NCBI GenBank assembly: GCA_020056645.1
Contig: JAGVHJ010000496.1
Span: 1-8,485, forward strand
Direction: 5' to 3'
Length of the DNA stretch: 8,485 bases
DNA from: Desulfobacterales bacterium
Lineage (GTDB): Bacteria; Desulfobacterota; Desulfobacteria; Desulfobacterales; JAHIVH01
Shown here: in pieces, positions 1 through 6,678 of the stretch
Numbering within the stretch: position 1 is the stretch's first letter
Layout: every line of letters starts with the position of its first letter
Program-made: the position numbers and the translations under genes
Notes under the pieces: generated by a model
The model's input: only the letters and a program-made list of their open reading frames with translations
The model's database searches: none
What the model was told of the DNA's origin: nothing

Positions 1-523
1 AGAACATGTGGTCTGGGTAGACAAGGGGCTTGTCACCATCACCGGCGGAAAGCTCACCACCTTCCGGAAACTGGCCTGGGACGCCCTGAGCGCGGCCAAG
101 CCATTTCTTGCTGGAAAATCCTTATCCGGATGCGGAGAACGGGTATTTGAACCCTTAAAAAACAGGGCGGATCTGGACCTGATTTCCGATCCTTTTTTCT
201 GGAACCGGATCGCCGGGCGCTACGGAAACAAGGCGGCCCTTCTTGTGGAAGAGGCTCCGAAAGAGCACCTCACCCCCATTCCCGGCTCTCTCTCCCTCTG
301 GGCCGAACTCTCCCACGGAGCCCGGCGCGAGCGAATCCGTCACCTCTCCGATCTTCTGTTGAGACGGGTCCGGGCAGGCCTCCTTCTTCCGGAAGGCGGA
401 AAAATCCATCTCGACCGGATCAGGGAGGTGGTCTCTCCTCACCTGCCATGGGACAACACCCGCTGGGAAAAGGAGTTTTCCCTTTATCTCAAAACCATCC
501 ACGACAGCTATTCGATTCCCTGA
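1..523 (+). CDS. glpD: FAD-dependent glycerol-3-phosphate dehydrogenase, C-terminal part (5' end outside window)
   Basis: Membrane-associated flavoenzyme of the GlpD family, which oxidises sn-glycerol-3-phosphate to dihydroxyacetone phosphate and passes electrons to quinone. The open frame runs in from the left edge (reading from base 2: E-H-V-V-W-V-D-K), so the GTG at position 8 is an internal codon and not a start. The motif GLVTITGGKLTTFR lies near the beginning and is the strongly conserved FAD-contacting segment before the GlpD C-terminal domain. The rest (about 140 residues) matches that helical domain: a WAELSHGARRE helix, HLSDLLLRRVRAGLLLPEGG, and a late LPWDNTRWEKEFSLY segment. The gene ends with TGA at 521-523. 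Roughly the last third of the usual protein is present; the Rossmann FAD-binding N terminus is not visible. No terminator with a T-run follows directly. The family assignment is firm; the exact paralogue (glpD versus a glpA-like form) cannot be settled from the C-terminal part. Confidence 0.9.
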   Translation, partial: EHVVWVDKGLVTITGGKLTTFRKLAWDALSAAKPFLAGKSLSGCGERVFEPLKNRADLDLISDPFFWNRIAGRYGNKAALLVEEAPKEHLTPIPGSLSLWAELSHGARRERIRHLSDLLLRRVRAGLLLPEGGKIHLDRIREVVSPHLPWDNTRWEKEFSLYLKTIHDSYSIP

Positions 524-585
524 AGGTCCGGGGGATTCGACCCTTCGTTTAGGGGAGGGGGGGCGTCGGCGGCCCTTCCGGGGGA

Positions 586-604
586 CCAGATTTTAAAAAT
601 CTGG
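586..604. repeat. 9-1-9 near-palindrome CCAGATTTT-A-AAAATCTGG
   Basis: Nine-base arms (586-594 and 596-604) are exact reverse complements around a single A. A run of seven T follows at 618-624, about 13 bases after the stem. It could be an atypical bidirectional terminator for the converging genes or a protein-binding dyad. Confidence 0.5.
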
Positions 605-686
605 ACAAATGGATTTTGGTTTTTTTAAGAGGCGACTCTCTTTTCAATATCCCAAATCCTCGTTTCCAGACTCTTCCTTTTCTCGG

Positions 687-734
687 TCCCAGGCTCCGGC
701 CTGGGAGCGGTGTTCCGTCCGGCTCTGCCGGGAC
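687..734. repeat. REP-like pair of GC-rich hairpins
   Basis: The first hairpin is TCCCAGGC-TCCG-GCCTGGGA (687-706), with a perfect 8-bp stem and a 4-base loop. Ten bases later comes CCGGC-TCT-GCCGG (719-723 / 727-731), flanked by an imperfect GT/GGAC extension. Two adjacent GC-rich stem-loops in a convergent spacer resemble REP-type extragenic palindromes. Whether the unit is dispersed in the genome cannot be told from this window. Confidence 0.5.
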
Positions 735-843
735 TTATGCCAAATATGTTCAAAAGCTTTCTTTCACCGATTCTTTGATTCGATTACCGCGACATGAGGC
801 GCCTGGTTTCCCTCTTGATGGAGGCGAAGCCCCGGAGCGAAGC

Positions 844-1833
844 CTATCCACCAACCACTCCCCCCCGTTCCCGGATGGCGACAATCGCCTCCTCGATCGC
901 CTCCCGAAATTCGTCGTCCAGGGGTTTTTGTGTCAACATCTCTTGGAGAACGGGAAGGAGGGTCTCATCACCGCAGAGGCCCGCGACATAAACGATATCG
1001 CCTTTGGCCTTGGGGTCTGTCATTCCCGGAAGGCGGGAAAAGAGATGATGGGCCGCTTCCCGCCCAAGGGCTGGGTCTTCCTCCGCGATGCTTTCGAAAA
1101 CCACCATGGCCCCGAGGCGTACCGGCCATAAGGCCTTTTCCATGAGGCCGATCAGGGCCGGGAAGATCTTTTTCTTCTCGATCATCATCTCTGCGAGCCG
1201 GAACGCCTCGCCGCTCTGGAGCATGCCTTCTATGGTTTTCGGCCCCATGTTCGCGGGGTCCCTGTCCCGGATCATGGATAAAATTTCACGGAACGGCGTC
1301 TTTCCGGTCCAGGTGACCGTGTCGTCCAGAATCACCGTGGGGGCCGATTGAACCTTATGCGCTTCCGACATATCCTGAAACAACACCCCGTCGATGACCT
1401 CCAGATGAATCGAACTGGCCTGGCAGGCGAGCGAAAGAAGCGGTTCCACCTGGGCCGGGCAATAGGGGCAGTGGGGGGCGATAAAAATTTTGAGCCGGGC
1501 CGGAACCGGAAGCGTTCCAGGATCGATATTTTGGCTGAAAAGGGCTTTGGGATCTTTTCCTGAAACCACGCTCACGGCCTTTAAGAAGAGGGAAAGTTCC
1601 GGTCCTTCGGGGACCGCATAATAGAGGATGTTATCCCGGACACGGATGGCGGGCATCCCCGCCTCCTCCTTCTCCATTTTCACGGTGATTCCAGGCGCGA
1701 CCCCGCAAAGGGTGTCGAGAAACTCCCGCAACCGCCCGGTTCTTTCATCGCCAGTTTTGACGAGGGTGAGTTTGAGGGTGGAATTGTTTTCCTCTTTCCA
1801 GGAAACGATCAGGGATTGATCCTCGGGTGTCAT
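844..1833 (-). CDS. Tandem thioredoxin-fold protein (PDO/glutaredoxin-like, CPYC) with HEAT-like C-terminal region
   Basis: A 329-residue protein. Residues about 15-95 look like a degenerate first thioredoxin/PDO fold: the MPAIRV strand and the following VPEGPEL turn resemble the segment after the active site, but there is no CxxC. Residues about 110-190 form a second fold with strand LKIFIAPHCPYC, active-site C122-P-Y-C125, and the cis-proline loop SAPTVI (P165). This arrangement is typical of glutaredoxin-like protein disulfide oxidoreductases, which handle thiol-disulfide exchange. Residues about 205-320 are helical and HEAT-like (RLGAMVVFESIAEEDP, then LCGDETLLPVLQEML), consistent with protein binding. 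No signal peptide is seen, so a cytoplasmic place is likely. The start is supported by AAGGAG (complement of 1840-1845) six bases before the ATG. It is transcribed away from the downstream operon and converges on glpD. The redox role is inferred from the motif; the substrate is unknown. Confidence 0.82.
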   Translation of the reverse strand: MTPEDQSLIVSWKEENNSTLKLTLVKTGDERTGRLREFLDTLCGVAPGITVKMEKEEAGMPAIRVRDNILYYAVPEGPELSLFLKAVSVVSGKDPKALFSQNIDPGTLPVPARLKIFIAPHCPYCPAQVEPLLSLACQASSIHLEVIDGVLFQDMSEAHKVQSAPTVILDDTVTWTGKTPFREILSMIRDRDPANMGPKTIEGMLQSGEAFRLAEMMIEKKKIFPALIGLMEKALWPVRLGAMVVFESIAEEDPALGREAAHHLFSRLPGMTDPKAKGDIVYVAGLCGDETLLPVLQEMLTQKPLDDEFREAIEEAIVAIRERGGVVGG

Positions 1834-1870
1834 GGTCTGCTCCTTAATTGTTATGGTGGCTCATGGCCAG

Positions 1871-1893
1871 TGGTTTGTGGCTTGTACAAACCA
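1871..1893. repeat. Hairpin TGGTTTGT-N7-ACAAACCA in the leader of the minus-strand gene
   Basis: Perfect 8-bp arms at 1871-1878 and 1886-1893 enclose a 7-base loop. It lies about 40-60 bases upstream of the minus-strand start codon at 1833, so it would sit in that gene's untranslated leader or overlap its promoter. No function is recognised. Confidence 0.4.
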
Positions 1894-1949
1894 ATCCCCC
1901 ATCATTCACCACCTATCACGCATCACTATCCACCCCCAGCCTATACCCC
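1892..1949 (-). other. Strand-asymmetric C-rich / G-rich tract with degenerate ATCAC-like repeats
   Basis: On + the tract is almost free of G and rich in CATCAC/CACC-like units. On the minus strand this gives several G-runs (GGGG, GGGGG, GGTGG, GGTGG, GGGGG) within about 60 bases. It lies upstream of the minus-strand thioredoxin-like gene and could form G-quadruplex structure in that gene's leader or promoter DNA. Confidence 0.4.
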
Positions 1950-1958
1950 ATTCGTGCG

Positions 1959-1970
1959 GGTTTTAAAACC
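1959..1970. repeat. 12-bp palindrome GGTTTTAAAACC between divergent genes
   Basis: A perfect 12-base palindrome with GC-rich flanks (GCG before, GC after). Its position between divergent transcription units would suit an operator, but no regulator family is recognised from it. Confidence 0.3.
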
Positions 1971-2008
1971 GCTCCTTTTCCTGACCAGACAAAAAAACCA
2001 AAATAGTG

Positions 2009-2038
2009 TTGGCCTTTCAGAAGAGGCGCATGTATATT
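2009..2038 (+). promoter_or_regulatory. Candidate sigma70 promoter for the Nudix-MoxR-VWA operon
   Basis: TTGGCC (2009-2014, 4 of 6 to TTGACA) is followed after 18 bases by TATATT (2033-2038, 5 of 6 to TATAAT). Transcription would start near 2045 and leave a leader of about 60 bases before the Nudix start codon. It is the best-looking pair in this spacer but is judged by eye. Confidence 0.4.
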
Positions 2039-2104
2039 AATCAGTTAAACGCTTGACCGTTGCCACTTAAAAAAAATCGGTTTCACTTTTTTTAAAGGAA
2101 AGGC

Positions 2105-2527
2105 ATGAGAATCAAAAAAAGCATCGAATGCTGGATCTTTGACACCATCCGGAAACAATTTCTTCTGCTTCACTGCCCGGAGACCTTGAGACACCGTCCC
2201 TATTGGCAACCGGTCACCGGCGGCATTGAAAGCGGAGAGACTCCTTTTCAATCATGCCTTCGCGAAATCCAGGAAGAGACCGGCAAGAGTTTTGAGTCCG
2301 AAAACCTGGTGAGACTCTTCAACAATTACTCGGTCTCCATTCCCGAAGATGACCTTGAATTAAATAAGAACATTTTCATCGTCAAGACCGATGGATTTGA
2401 CGTCGCCATTTCAACCGAGCATACCGCCTACCAATGGGTCGATCCAGACAAGGTCCCTGGCATGCTCCTGTGGGAAAGCAACAAAATCACCTTTCAGGCG
2501 GTCGTCGATTTTCTGGGGCTGTCGTAA
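2105..2527 (+). CDS. Nudix hydrolase, NudB-like (nucleotide pyrophosphohydrolase)
   Basis: A 140-residue single-domain Nudix protein. The Nudix box runs from G39 to K61 with G39, E45, R53, E54, E57, E58 and G60 in register (GX5EX7REUXEEXGU), so the Mg2+-binding glutamates are intact; the last position is Lys rather than the usual hydrophobic residue. The flanking segments WQPVTGGIESGE and STEHTAYQWVD closely recall E. coli NudB (WQSVTGSVEEGE and FTEHLAYKWLD), which removes pyrophosphate from dihydroneopterin triphosphate in folate synthesis and also acts on dATP. Substrate assignment is therefore plausible but not proven. The start is supported by the purine-rich AAAGGAAAGG at 2094-2103. It is the first gene of a compact + strand run; the next gene begins 13 bases after its TAA. 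Nothing in the sequence ties its chemistry to the AAA+/VWA genes behind it. Confidence 0.88.
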   Translation: MRIKKSIECWIFDTIRKQFLLLHCPETLRHRPYWQPVTGGIESGETPFQSCLREIQEETGKSFESENLVRLFNNYSVSIPEDDLELNKNIFIVKTDGFDVAISTEHTAYQWVDPDKVPGMLLWESNKITFQAVVDFLGLS

Positions 2528-2540
2528 GTGAAGGAATAAC

Positions 2541-3452
2541 ATGCTGTTTGCAAGTATCGAAGATGTCCAACAACGGCTGGAGTCCGCCAACTATATTTCC
2601 TCAAGGGAGATATCGACCATCGTGTTTCTGGCCACGGCCACCGAAAAGCCCATCCTGATCGAAGGCCCCGCAGGTGTCGGGAAGACCGAACTCGCCAAAG
2701 CCCTGGCCGGAAGCCTCGGGTACGAACTGATCCGGCTTCAGTGCTATGAGGGGCTCGACGAGGCCAAGGCCCTCTACGAATGGGAGTACGCCAAGCAGCT
2801 CCTCTATACCCAGATGGTCAAGGAAAAGGTCCAGGACGTGATCAAGGGCGCGCAAACGCTCTCCGAGGCCGTTGATAAAATCGCCGGTCAGGAAGACGCC
2901 TTTTTCACCGACCGGTTCATCCAGCCCCGGCCCCTTCTCCAGGCGATCTCCTCCAAAGAGCCCGTGGTCCTCCTCATCGACGAGGTCGACAAGTCCGACC
3001 CGGAGTTCGAGGCTTTTCTCCTGGAACTCTTGAGCGACTTCCAGGTCACGATTCCAGAGATCGGAACGAAAAAAGCGGAAACCATTCCATTGGTGTTCCT
3101 CACCTCCAACAACTACCGGGACATGAGCGACGCCCTGAAACGGCGGTGTCTCCACCTCTATATCGACTATCCCGCACGGGAGACCGAGATGCAGATCGTC
3201 CGGTTAAAGATTCCGGGAATCCGGGAATCCCTGTTGAACCAGCTCATCGACGCCATCAACAACCTGAGAAAGCTTGATCTGAAGAAGAAACCCTGTATTT
3301 CGGAGACCCTGGACTGGGCCAGGTCCCTCATCGCCCTCCAGGTGGATGAGCTTTCCAAGGAGGTGGTTTTAGACACATTAAACGTGGTGCTGAAGCACCG
3401 GGCCGATGTGGAGATGGCCCATTCCGCCATCGATAAGCTCCTGGCCCATTGA
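2541..3452 (+). CDS. MoxR-family AAA+ ATPase, CoxD-like
   Basis: A 303-residue AAA+ ATPase of the MoxR group. Visible parts in order: Walker A GPAGVGKT (42-49), Walker B VVLLIDEVD (142-150), sensor 1 in FLTSNN (186-191), an arginine-finger-type KRRC (200-203), and a C-terminal helical lid with SETLDWAR (254-261), the segment usual in CoxD-type proteins. All nucleotide-handling residues seem intact. Family members pair with a VWA-domain protein and use ATP hydrolysis to remodel or mature metalloenzymes; CoxD does this for the Mo/Cu CO dehydrogenase of Oligotropha. The VWA partner is encoded 33 bases downstream. AAGGAA at 2531-2536 supports the ATG. No cox structural gene lies in the window, so the client here is unknown. 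Family call is very secure; a CO dehydrogenase role is not implied. Confidence 0.93.
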   Translation: MLFASIEDVQQRLESANYISSREISTIVFLATATEKPILIEGPAGVGKTELAKALAGSLGYELIRLQCYEGLDEAKALYEWEYAKQLLYTQMVKEKVQDVIKGAQTLSEAVDKIAGQEDAFFTDRFIQPRPLLQAISSKEPVVLLIDEVDKSDPEFEAFLLELLSDFQVTIPEIGTKKAETIPLVFLTSNNYRDMSDALKRRCLHLYIDYPARETEMQIVRLKIPGIRESLLNQLIDAINNLRKLDLKKKPCISETLDWARSLIALQVDELSKEVVLDTLNVVLKHRADVEMAHSAIDKLLAH

Positions 3453-3485
3453 GGTCCGGACAAATGGGCTTCAAGAGAGACGGTT

Positions 3486-4901
3486 ATGGTAAACCTCACC
3501 CTGAAATTCGCAGCCTGCCTCAGAGCCCTCGACATGAGGGTTTCAACTGCGGAGGTGCTCGATTGCGTCGCCCATCTGAAGCTGGTCGATGTCACCGACG
3601 AGCCCCTCTTTAAGACCGTTCTAAAGGCCAACTTTTCAAAGAGCAGAAGGGATCATTCCATCTTTGACCATGCCTATGAACTCTTTTTTCATCAGCTTCA
3701 GGCCGATCTAAGACTCCAGGATATTCAGGCCATGGAAGAGGCCGCCTCCCAGCCGGATGCGTCGCTTGTGCTTCAAAAGGAGCTCGTCGACCATCTGAAA
3801 ACGCAAATCGAGATGGACCCGGCGAGCCAGGCGCTCATCAATTTCCTCTCCGGCGAGCCCTTAACGTATATGAAGTTTTTAAGGGATCTACAGATCAAGG
3901 CCGAAGCGGCCAAGGTCATCAATTCCAACCTGGGCCAACTCACCGAGCGCCTTGAAGTCATGCTACGAATCAACGCCATGAGGCGCATGATTCCTCTTTT
4001 TGGGGGTGAGGGGTCCGGACACGCCCCCGGAAACAACGAGACCTTAAAGAACCTCCAAGACCGGATGGACAAACGGTTGGACCAGGCCTATCAGCTCCTG
4101 TTAAAGGACCCGGCCCCGGAAAACGAAAGCTTGAACATCGTCACCGCCTCCCGCTCCCGGTCCCGGAACCTGGGCGATGTTCCCTTCGCCAACCTCTCCC
4201 AGCCCCAGATTGAGGAGATGCGGGAAACGATCCGGCAGCTGGTGCGGAAACTGAACGATATCGTCACCCTAAGGTTCGCCACACGGAACCGGGGCGCGCT
4301 TGATATAAAAAAAACATTGCGCAAATCCGCCAAGTACAACGGAGTGCCATTGGAACTGGCCTTCCGGGACAAGCCCCGTCGAAAAGGAAAAGTCGTGGCC
4401 CTTTGTGACGTGTCGAGCTCGGTATGGTCTGCGGCCCGGTTCATGCTGAACATGCTCTATTCCCTTCAAGATTGTTTCAGCAAGGTCAAAAGCTATATCT
4501 TCGTGGCGGGGATCGCGGATGTGACCGATTTCTTCGACCGTTACGATACCAACGAAGCCATCGGAAAAATCATGACCGAAGCCGATATCGAGTATAATGT
4601 CTTGACCGATTACGGCTCAACCTTTCTCGACTTCAAGAAAAAACAGATGCAGGTGCTGGATAAAAAAACCACCCTCATCATCATCGGAGACGGACGCTCC
4701 AACTACCTGAATCCACGGGAGCACATCCTTCAAGAGATGCGGGAGAAGGTCCGGCGGATCATCTGGCTCAATCCCGAACCAGAGAGATTCTGGAGAACCG
4801 GGGACAGCCAGATCATGACCTACAAGGCCTATTGCCATGAACTCCGCGTGTGCAGAAATCTCAATCAGCTAACGGAATTTATTGAAACATTGGTGATATA
4901 A
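3486..4901 (+). CDS. VWA-domain protein, CoxE-like, partner of the MoxR ATPase
   Basis: A 471-residue protein with a helical N-terminal half (about 1-295, rich in charged helices such as residues 235-265) and a C-terminal von Willebrand A domain (about 300-470). The MIDAS metal site is present: D308-V-S310-S-S312 after the strand KVVALC, a Thr in DYGSTF (T379), and Asp in the strand-end motif IIIGDGRSN (D402). The WLNPEPERFW segment (427-436) is typical of CoxE-type VWA proteins. Such proteins hold substrates through the MIDAS metal and link them to the MoxR ATPase. ATG at 3486 has only a weak purine-rich site (AGAGAGA just upstream), but the N-terminal residues NLTLKFAACLRALDMRVSTAE fit the family's usual opening helix. 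The next gene starts 6 bases after its stop, indicating translational linkage. The protein is cytoplasmic by sequence: no signal peptide or membrane segment. Confidence 0.92.
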   Translation: MVNLTLKFAACLRALDMRVSTAEVLDCVAHLKLVDVTDEPLFKTVLKANFSKSRRDHSIFDHAYELFFHQLQADLRLQDIQAMEEAASQPDASLVLQKELVDHLKTQIEMDPASQALINFLSGEPLTYMKFLRDLQIKAEAAKVINSNLGQLTERLEVMLRINAMRRMIPLFGGEGSGHAPGNNETLKNLQDRMDKRLDQAYQLLLKDPAPENESLNIVTASRSRSRNLGDVPFANLSQPQIEEMRETIRQLVRKLNDIVTLRFATRNRGALDIKKTLRKSAKYNGVPLELAFRDKPRRKGKVVALCDVSSSVWSAARFMLNMLYSLQDCFSKVKSYIFVAGIADVTDFFDRYDTNEAIGKIMTEADIEYNVLTDYGSTFLDFKKKQMQVLDKKTTLIIIGDGRSNYLNPREHILQEMREKVRRIIWLNPEPERFWRTGDSQIMTYKAYCHELRVCRNLNQLTEFIETLVI

Positions 4902-4907
4902 ATCAAT

Positions 4908-6080
4908 ATGATACCCAAAAATACCGAAAATAACATTGAATCAACGGAAAGCCGCATCGGAAAACTATGCCAGGCCATCGTTTCCGAGCGAACCAGTAGC
5001 AAGACGCCGCGATTTCTCTTCCAGGATCTCTGGGACAAAACAGCGGCAGCCGGTCTCTTTGGCGTGGGCTTGCCCGAATCCTTTGGCGGAAAGGGTGGGG
5101 GCTTGACATCGGTCGCCATCGCTGGAAGGATCATAACCGAGGTGTTCAGAGATACGGGATTCTCCCTTTCCTGGCTTGTCCATGTGCTTGTATCCCGTCT
5201 GATCGCGCTCTATGGAACCCCCTCCCAACAAGCGACATTGCTCCCATCCTTGGCCGCCGGTGACAAAACCATCGCCATCGCCATTTCGGAACCGGAGAGG
5301 GGGCCACATCCCAAACATCTGAAAACAAAGGCGATCATTTCAGAAGAGGGCTTTGTGATCACCGGTGAAAAAAGCTGGATCACCAATGGTCCCCTGGCCG
5401 ATCTTTTTATCGTGATCGCCGTCTCCGGAGAGAGGGAAGGGAAAAAAACTTTTTCCGCCCTGATCGTTCCAAAAGAGTCCCCCGGCCTTACCCTGAGCGA
5501 GGTGAGCCCGTTGCCGGTTTTCAAGGGCGCTTCCCATTGCGGCATCCGGTTGAAGGGAGTCCGCGTTCCGGCTGGAAATCTCCTGGGCGAGATCAATACC
5601 GCCTATGAAACCCTTGTGTTACCCTTTTCGGAGAGCGAAAACACCCTGATGATCGCGCTGGCCGCCGGCGGATTTTTCGCCCTGAAAGCGCTCCTGATGG
5701 AAGCGCTTCCGCCCGGCCATTCGACACCGGACGAATTTTTCATAGCGCTTTGCGAGCTTGAGTCAAGCCTCCATGTGGCCAAAAGAGCCAGTGAAAGAGC
5801 GGCCATGAAGCTCTTTTGCCCGAATGCCGCCATGGAACCGCTTTTTCTATTGATTTTTTTCAAAGATCTTGGAAAAAGACTGGAGTGCCAGCTCGAGCGG
5901 CTCCTATGTCTCATGGAGATCGATCGGGGACCATTGTTCACGGAAATTTTAAATGACTTGAAGAGTGCTATCGGGCTTTTAGAAAAAAGCCTTCAACGGA
6001 AACAAAAAAAAGCGGGGCAGACCCTCTTTGAGGCGTCGGCCTTCAAACAAAAAAATGACCGGAAACCTCTTTTAGGATAA
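4908..6080 (+). CDS. Divergent acyl-CoA dehydrogenase-like protein lacking the usual C-terminal catalytic segment
   Basis: A 390-residue protein. The N-terminal helical domain (LWDKTAAAGLFGVGLPESFGG, 41-61; LYGTPSQQATLLPSLAAGDK, 101-120) and the middle beta domain (AIAISEPERG, 123-132; GEKSWITNGPLADLFIVIA, 153-171) clearly belong to the acyl-CoA dehydrogenase family, flavoenzymes that oxidise acyl-CoA thioesters. The segment normally reading TEPxAGSD is altered: after EP there is ERGPHPK with no GSD. The C-terminal domain (about 240-390) is harder to align. I do not see the R-x-Q-F-G motif, the GGYGY helix, or the YEGT-type segment that carries the catalytic Glu in medium-chain enzymes. It may use another base (as isovaleryl-CoA dehydrogenase does), or be a non-catalytic homologue. 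It starts 6 bases after the VWA gene with only a weak Shine-Dalgarno (GGTGAT). The tail 361-390 is Lys/Gln-rich. Confidence 0.85.
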   Translation: MIPKNTENNIESTESRIGKLCQAIVSERTSSKTPRFLFQDLWDKTAAAGLFGVGLPESFGGKGGGLTSVAIAGRIITEVFRDTGFSLSWLVHVLVSRLIALYGTPSQQATLLPSLAAGDKTIAIAISEPERGPHPKHLKTKAIISEEGFVITGEKSWITNGPLADLFIVIAVSGEREGKKTFSALIVPKESPGLTLSEVSPLPVFKGASHCGIRLKGVRVPAGNLLGEINTAYETLVLPFSESENTLMIALAAGGFFALKALLMEALPPGHSTPDEFFIALCELESSLHVAKRASERAAMKLFCPNAAMEPLFLLIFFKDLGKRLECQLERLLCLMEIDRGPLFTEILNDLKSAIGLLEKSLQRKQKKAGQTLFEASAFKQKNDRKPLLG

Positions 6081-6094
6081 ATACGGAGAGACCC

Positions 6095-6583
6095 ATGGAA
6101 AAATGCCCCTGCGGGCTTGACACCCCTTTTGAATCGTGCTGCGAACCCGTCATCGACGGATCACGGATGGCCCAGACCGCCGAAGAATTGATGCGGGCAC
6201 GGTACACCGCCTATGTGAAAACCAACGTCGATTTCATTATTCAAACCATTGCGCAAAACAAACAGGAGGCCCAGGACAAGGACTCCATCCGGAAATGGTC
6301 GGAGCAGTCCCAATGGCAAAAACTCGAGGTGCTGAACGTCGAAAAGGGCGGTCCGGATGATAGGGAGGGCTATGTGGAATTCATCGCGCACTATCTCGCC
6401 GATGGCGAGAGAAACGCCCACCATGAAATAGCCCATTTCAAAAAAGAGGGGGATCGATGGTATTTTGACGACGCGCGCTATCCAACCGTCAAACAATACA
6501 CGCGGGAAACACCCAAGATCGGGCGTAACGACCCTTGCACCTGCGGAAGCGGGAAAAAGTTCAAAAAGTGTTGCGGCCAATAA
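6095..6583 (+). CDS. ychJ: YchJ family protein with N- and C-terminal SEC-C zinc motifs
   Basis: A 162-residue protein of the YchJ/UPF0225 type. An N-terminal SEC-C motif has C4-P-C6 and C15-C16; a central NTF2-like domain (about 25-135) contains the family signature ELMRARYTAYV and later HHEIAHFKKEGDRWYF; a C-terminal SEC-C motif has RNDPCTCGSGKKFKKCCG with C148, C150, C159 and C160. In SecA the same motif binds zinc and contacts SecB or the ribosome, so zinc binding is expected; YchJ's cellular job is not established. The ATG is preceded by GGAG at 6085-6088. The gene lies 14 bases after the acyl-CoA dehydrogenase-like gene and is probably the last of the operon, since a 445-base AT-rich spacer follows. 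All eight motif cysteines are present, so both zinc sites look functional. Confidence 0.92.
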   Translation: MEKCPCGLDTPFESCCEPVIDGSRMAQTAEELMRARYTAYVKTNVDFIIQTIAQNKQEAQDKDSIRKWSEQSQWQKLEVLNVEKGGPDDREGYVEFIAHYLADGERNAHHEIAHFKKEGDRWYFDDARYPTVKQYTRETPKIGRNDPCTCGSGKKFKKCCGQ

Positions 6584-6678
6584 AGGGTTTTCTTTTCATG
6601 ACATCTTTAACAAGCTGATTTTTTTTCATTTTTATAATGACAATTTGACAAAATCATTGTATGGTGGAACCTCATTAA

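Larger units (their letters stand above)
524..843. other. Convergent intergenic region, 320 bases, no convincing gene
   Basis: This is the spacer between the converging glpD and thioredoxin-like genes. It holds a G-run (GGGGAGGGGGGG, 552-563), an 8-base direct repeat CCGGGGGA (528-535 and 578-585), a near-palindrome at 586-604, two adjacent GC-rich hairpins at 687-734, and the octamer GCGAAGCC twice (824-831 and 837-844). Open frames here have no plausible ribosome site or recognisable product. The hairpins may end transcription from both sides, but none has the classic stem plus T-run form. Confidence 0.6.

Noticed and set aside
525..545. tRNA T-arm-like sequence on the minus strand (GGGTCGAATCCC followed by CCGGACC)
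   Set aside because: The loop is one base short, and the sequence on the 5' side gives no D-arm, anticodon arm or full acceptor stem; only a 5-bp GGTCC/GGACC match exists about 60 bases apart.
616..1131. 171-codon open frame on + over the convergent spacer and the end of the thioredoxin-like gene
   Set aside because: It lies largely antisense to a gene with clear domain content, has no ribosome site and its product is low-information sequence rich in Pro, Arg and Gly.
1893..1950. CRISPR-like or ordered tandem array in the CATCAC-rich tract
   Set aside because: The units are short, irregular and without spacers of constant length; it is better described as low-complexity sequence.
2053..2081. 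TTGACC at 2053-2058 as the -35 of the operon promoter
   Set aside because: At 17 bases spacing the -10 position reads ATCGGT, with no match to TATAAT; the upstream pair at 2009-2038 is clearly better.
2601..3155. 184-codon open frame on - opposite the MoxR ATPase gene
   Set aside because: It is the antisense shadow of a strongly conserved AAA+ gene in GC-rich coding DNA, with no start signal and no recognisable product.
2541..4901. Assignment of the AAA+/VWA pair as a CO dehydrogenase maturation operon
   Set aside because: No coxL, coxM, coxS, coxF or coxG gene is seen in the window; family resemblance alone does not fix the client enzyme.
6161..6580. 139-codon open frame on - opposite ychJ
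   Set aside because: It mirrors the YchJ coding frame, whose eight SEC-C cysteines make the + strand reading certain.
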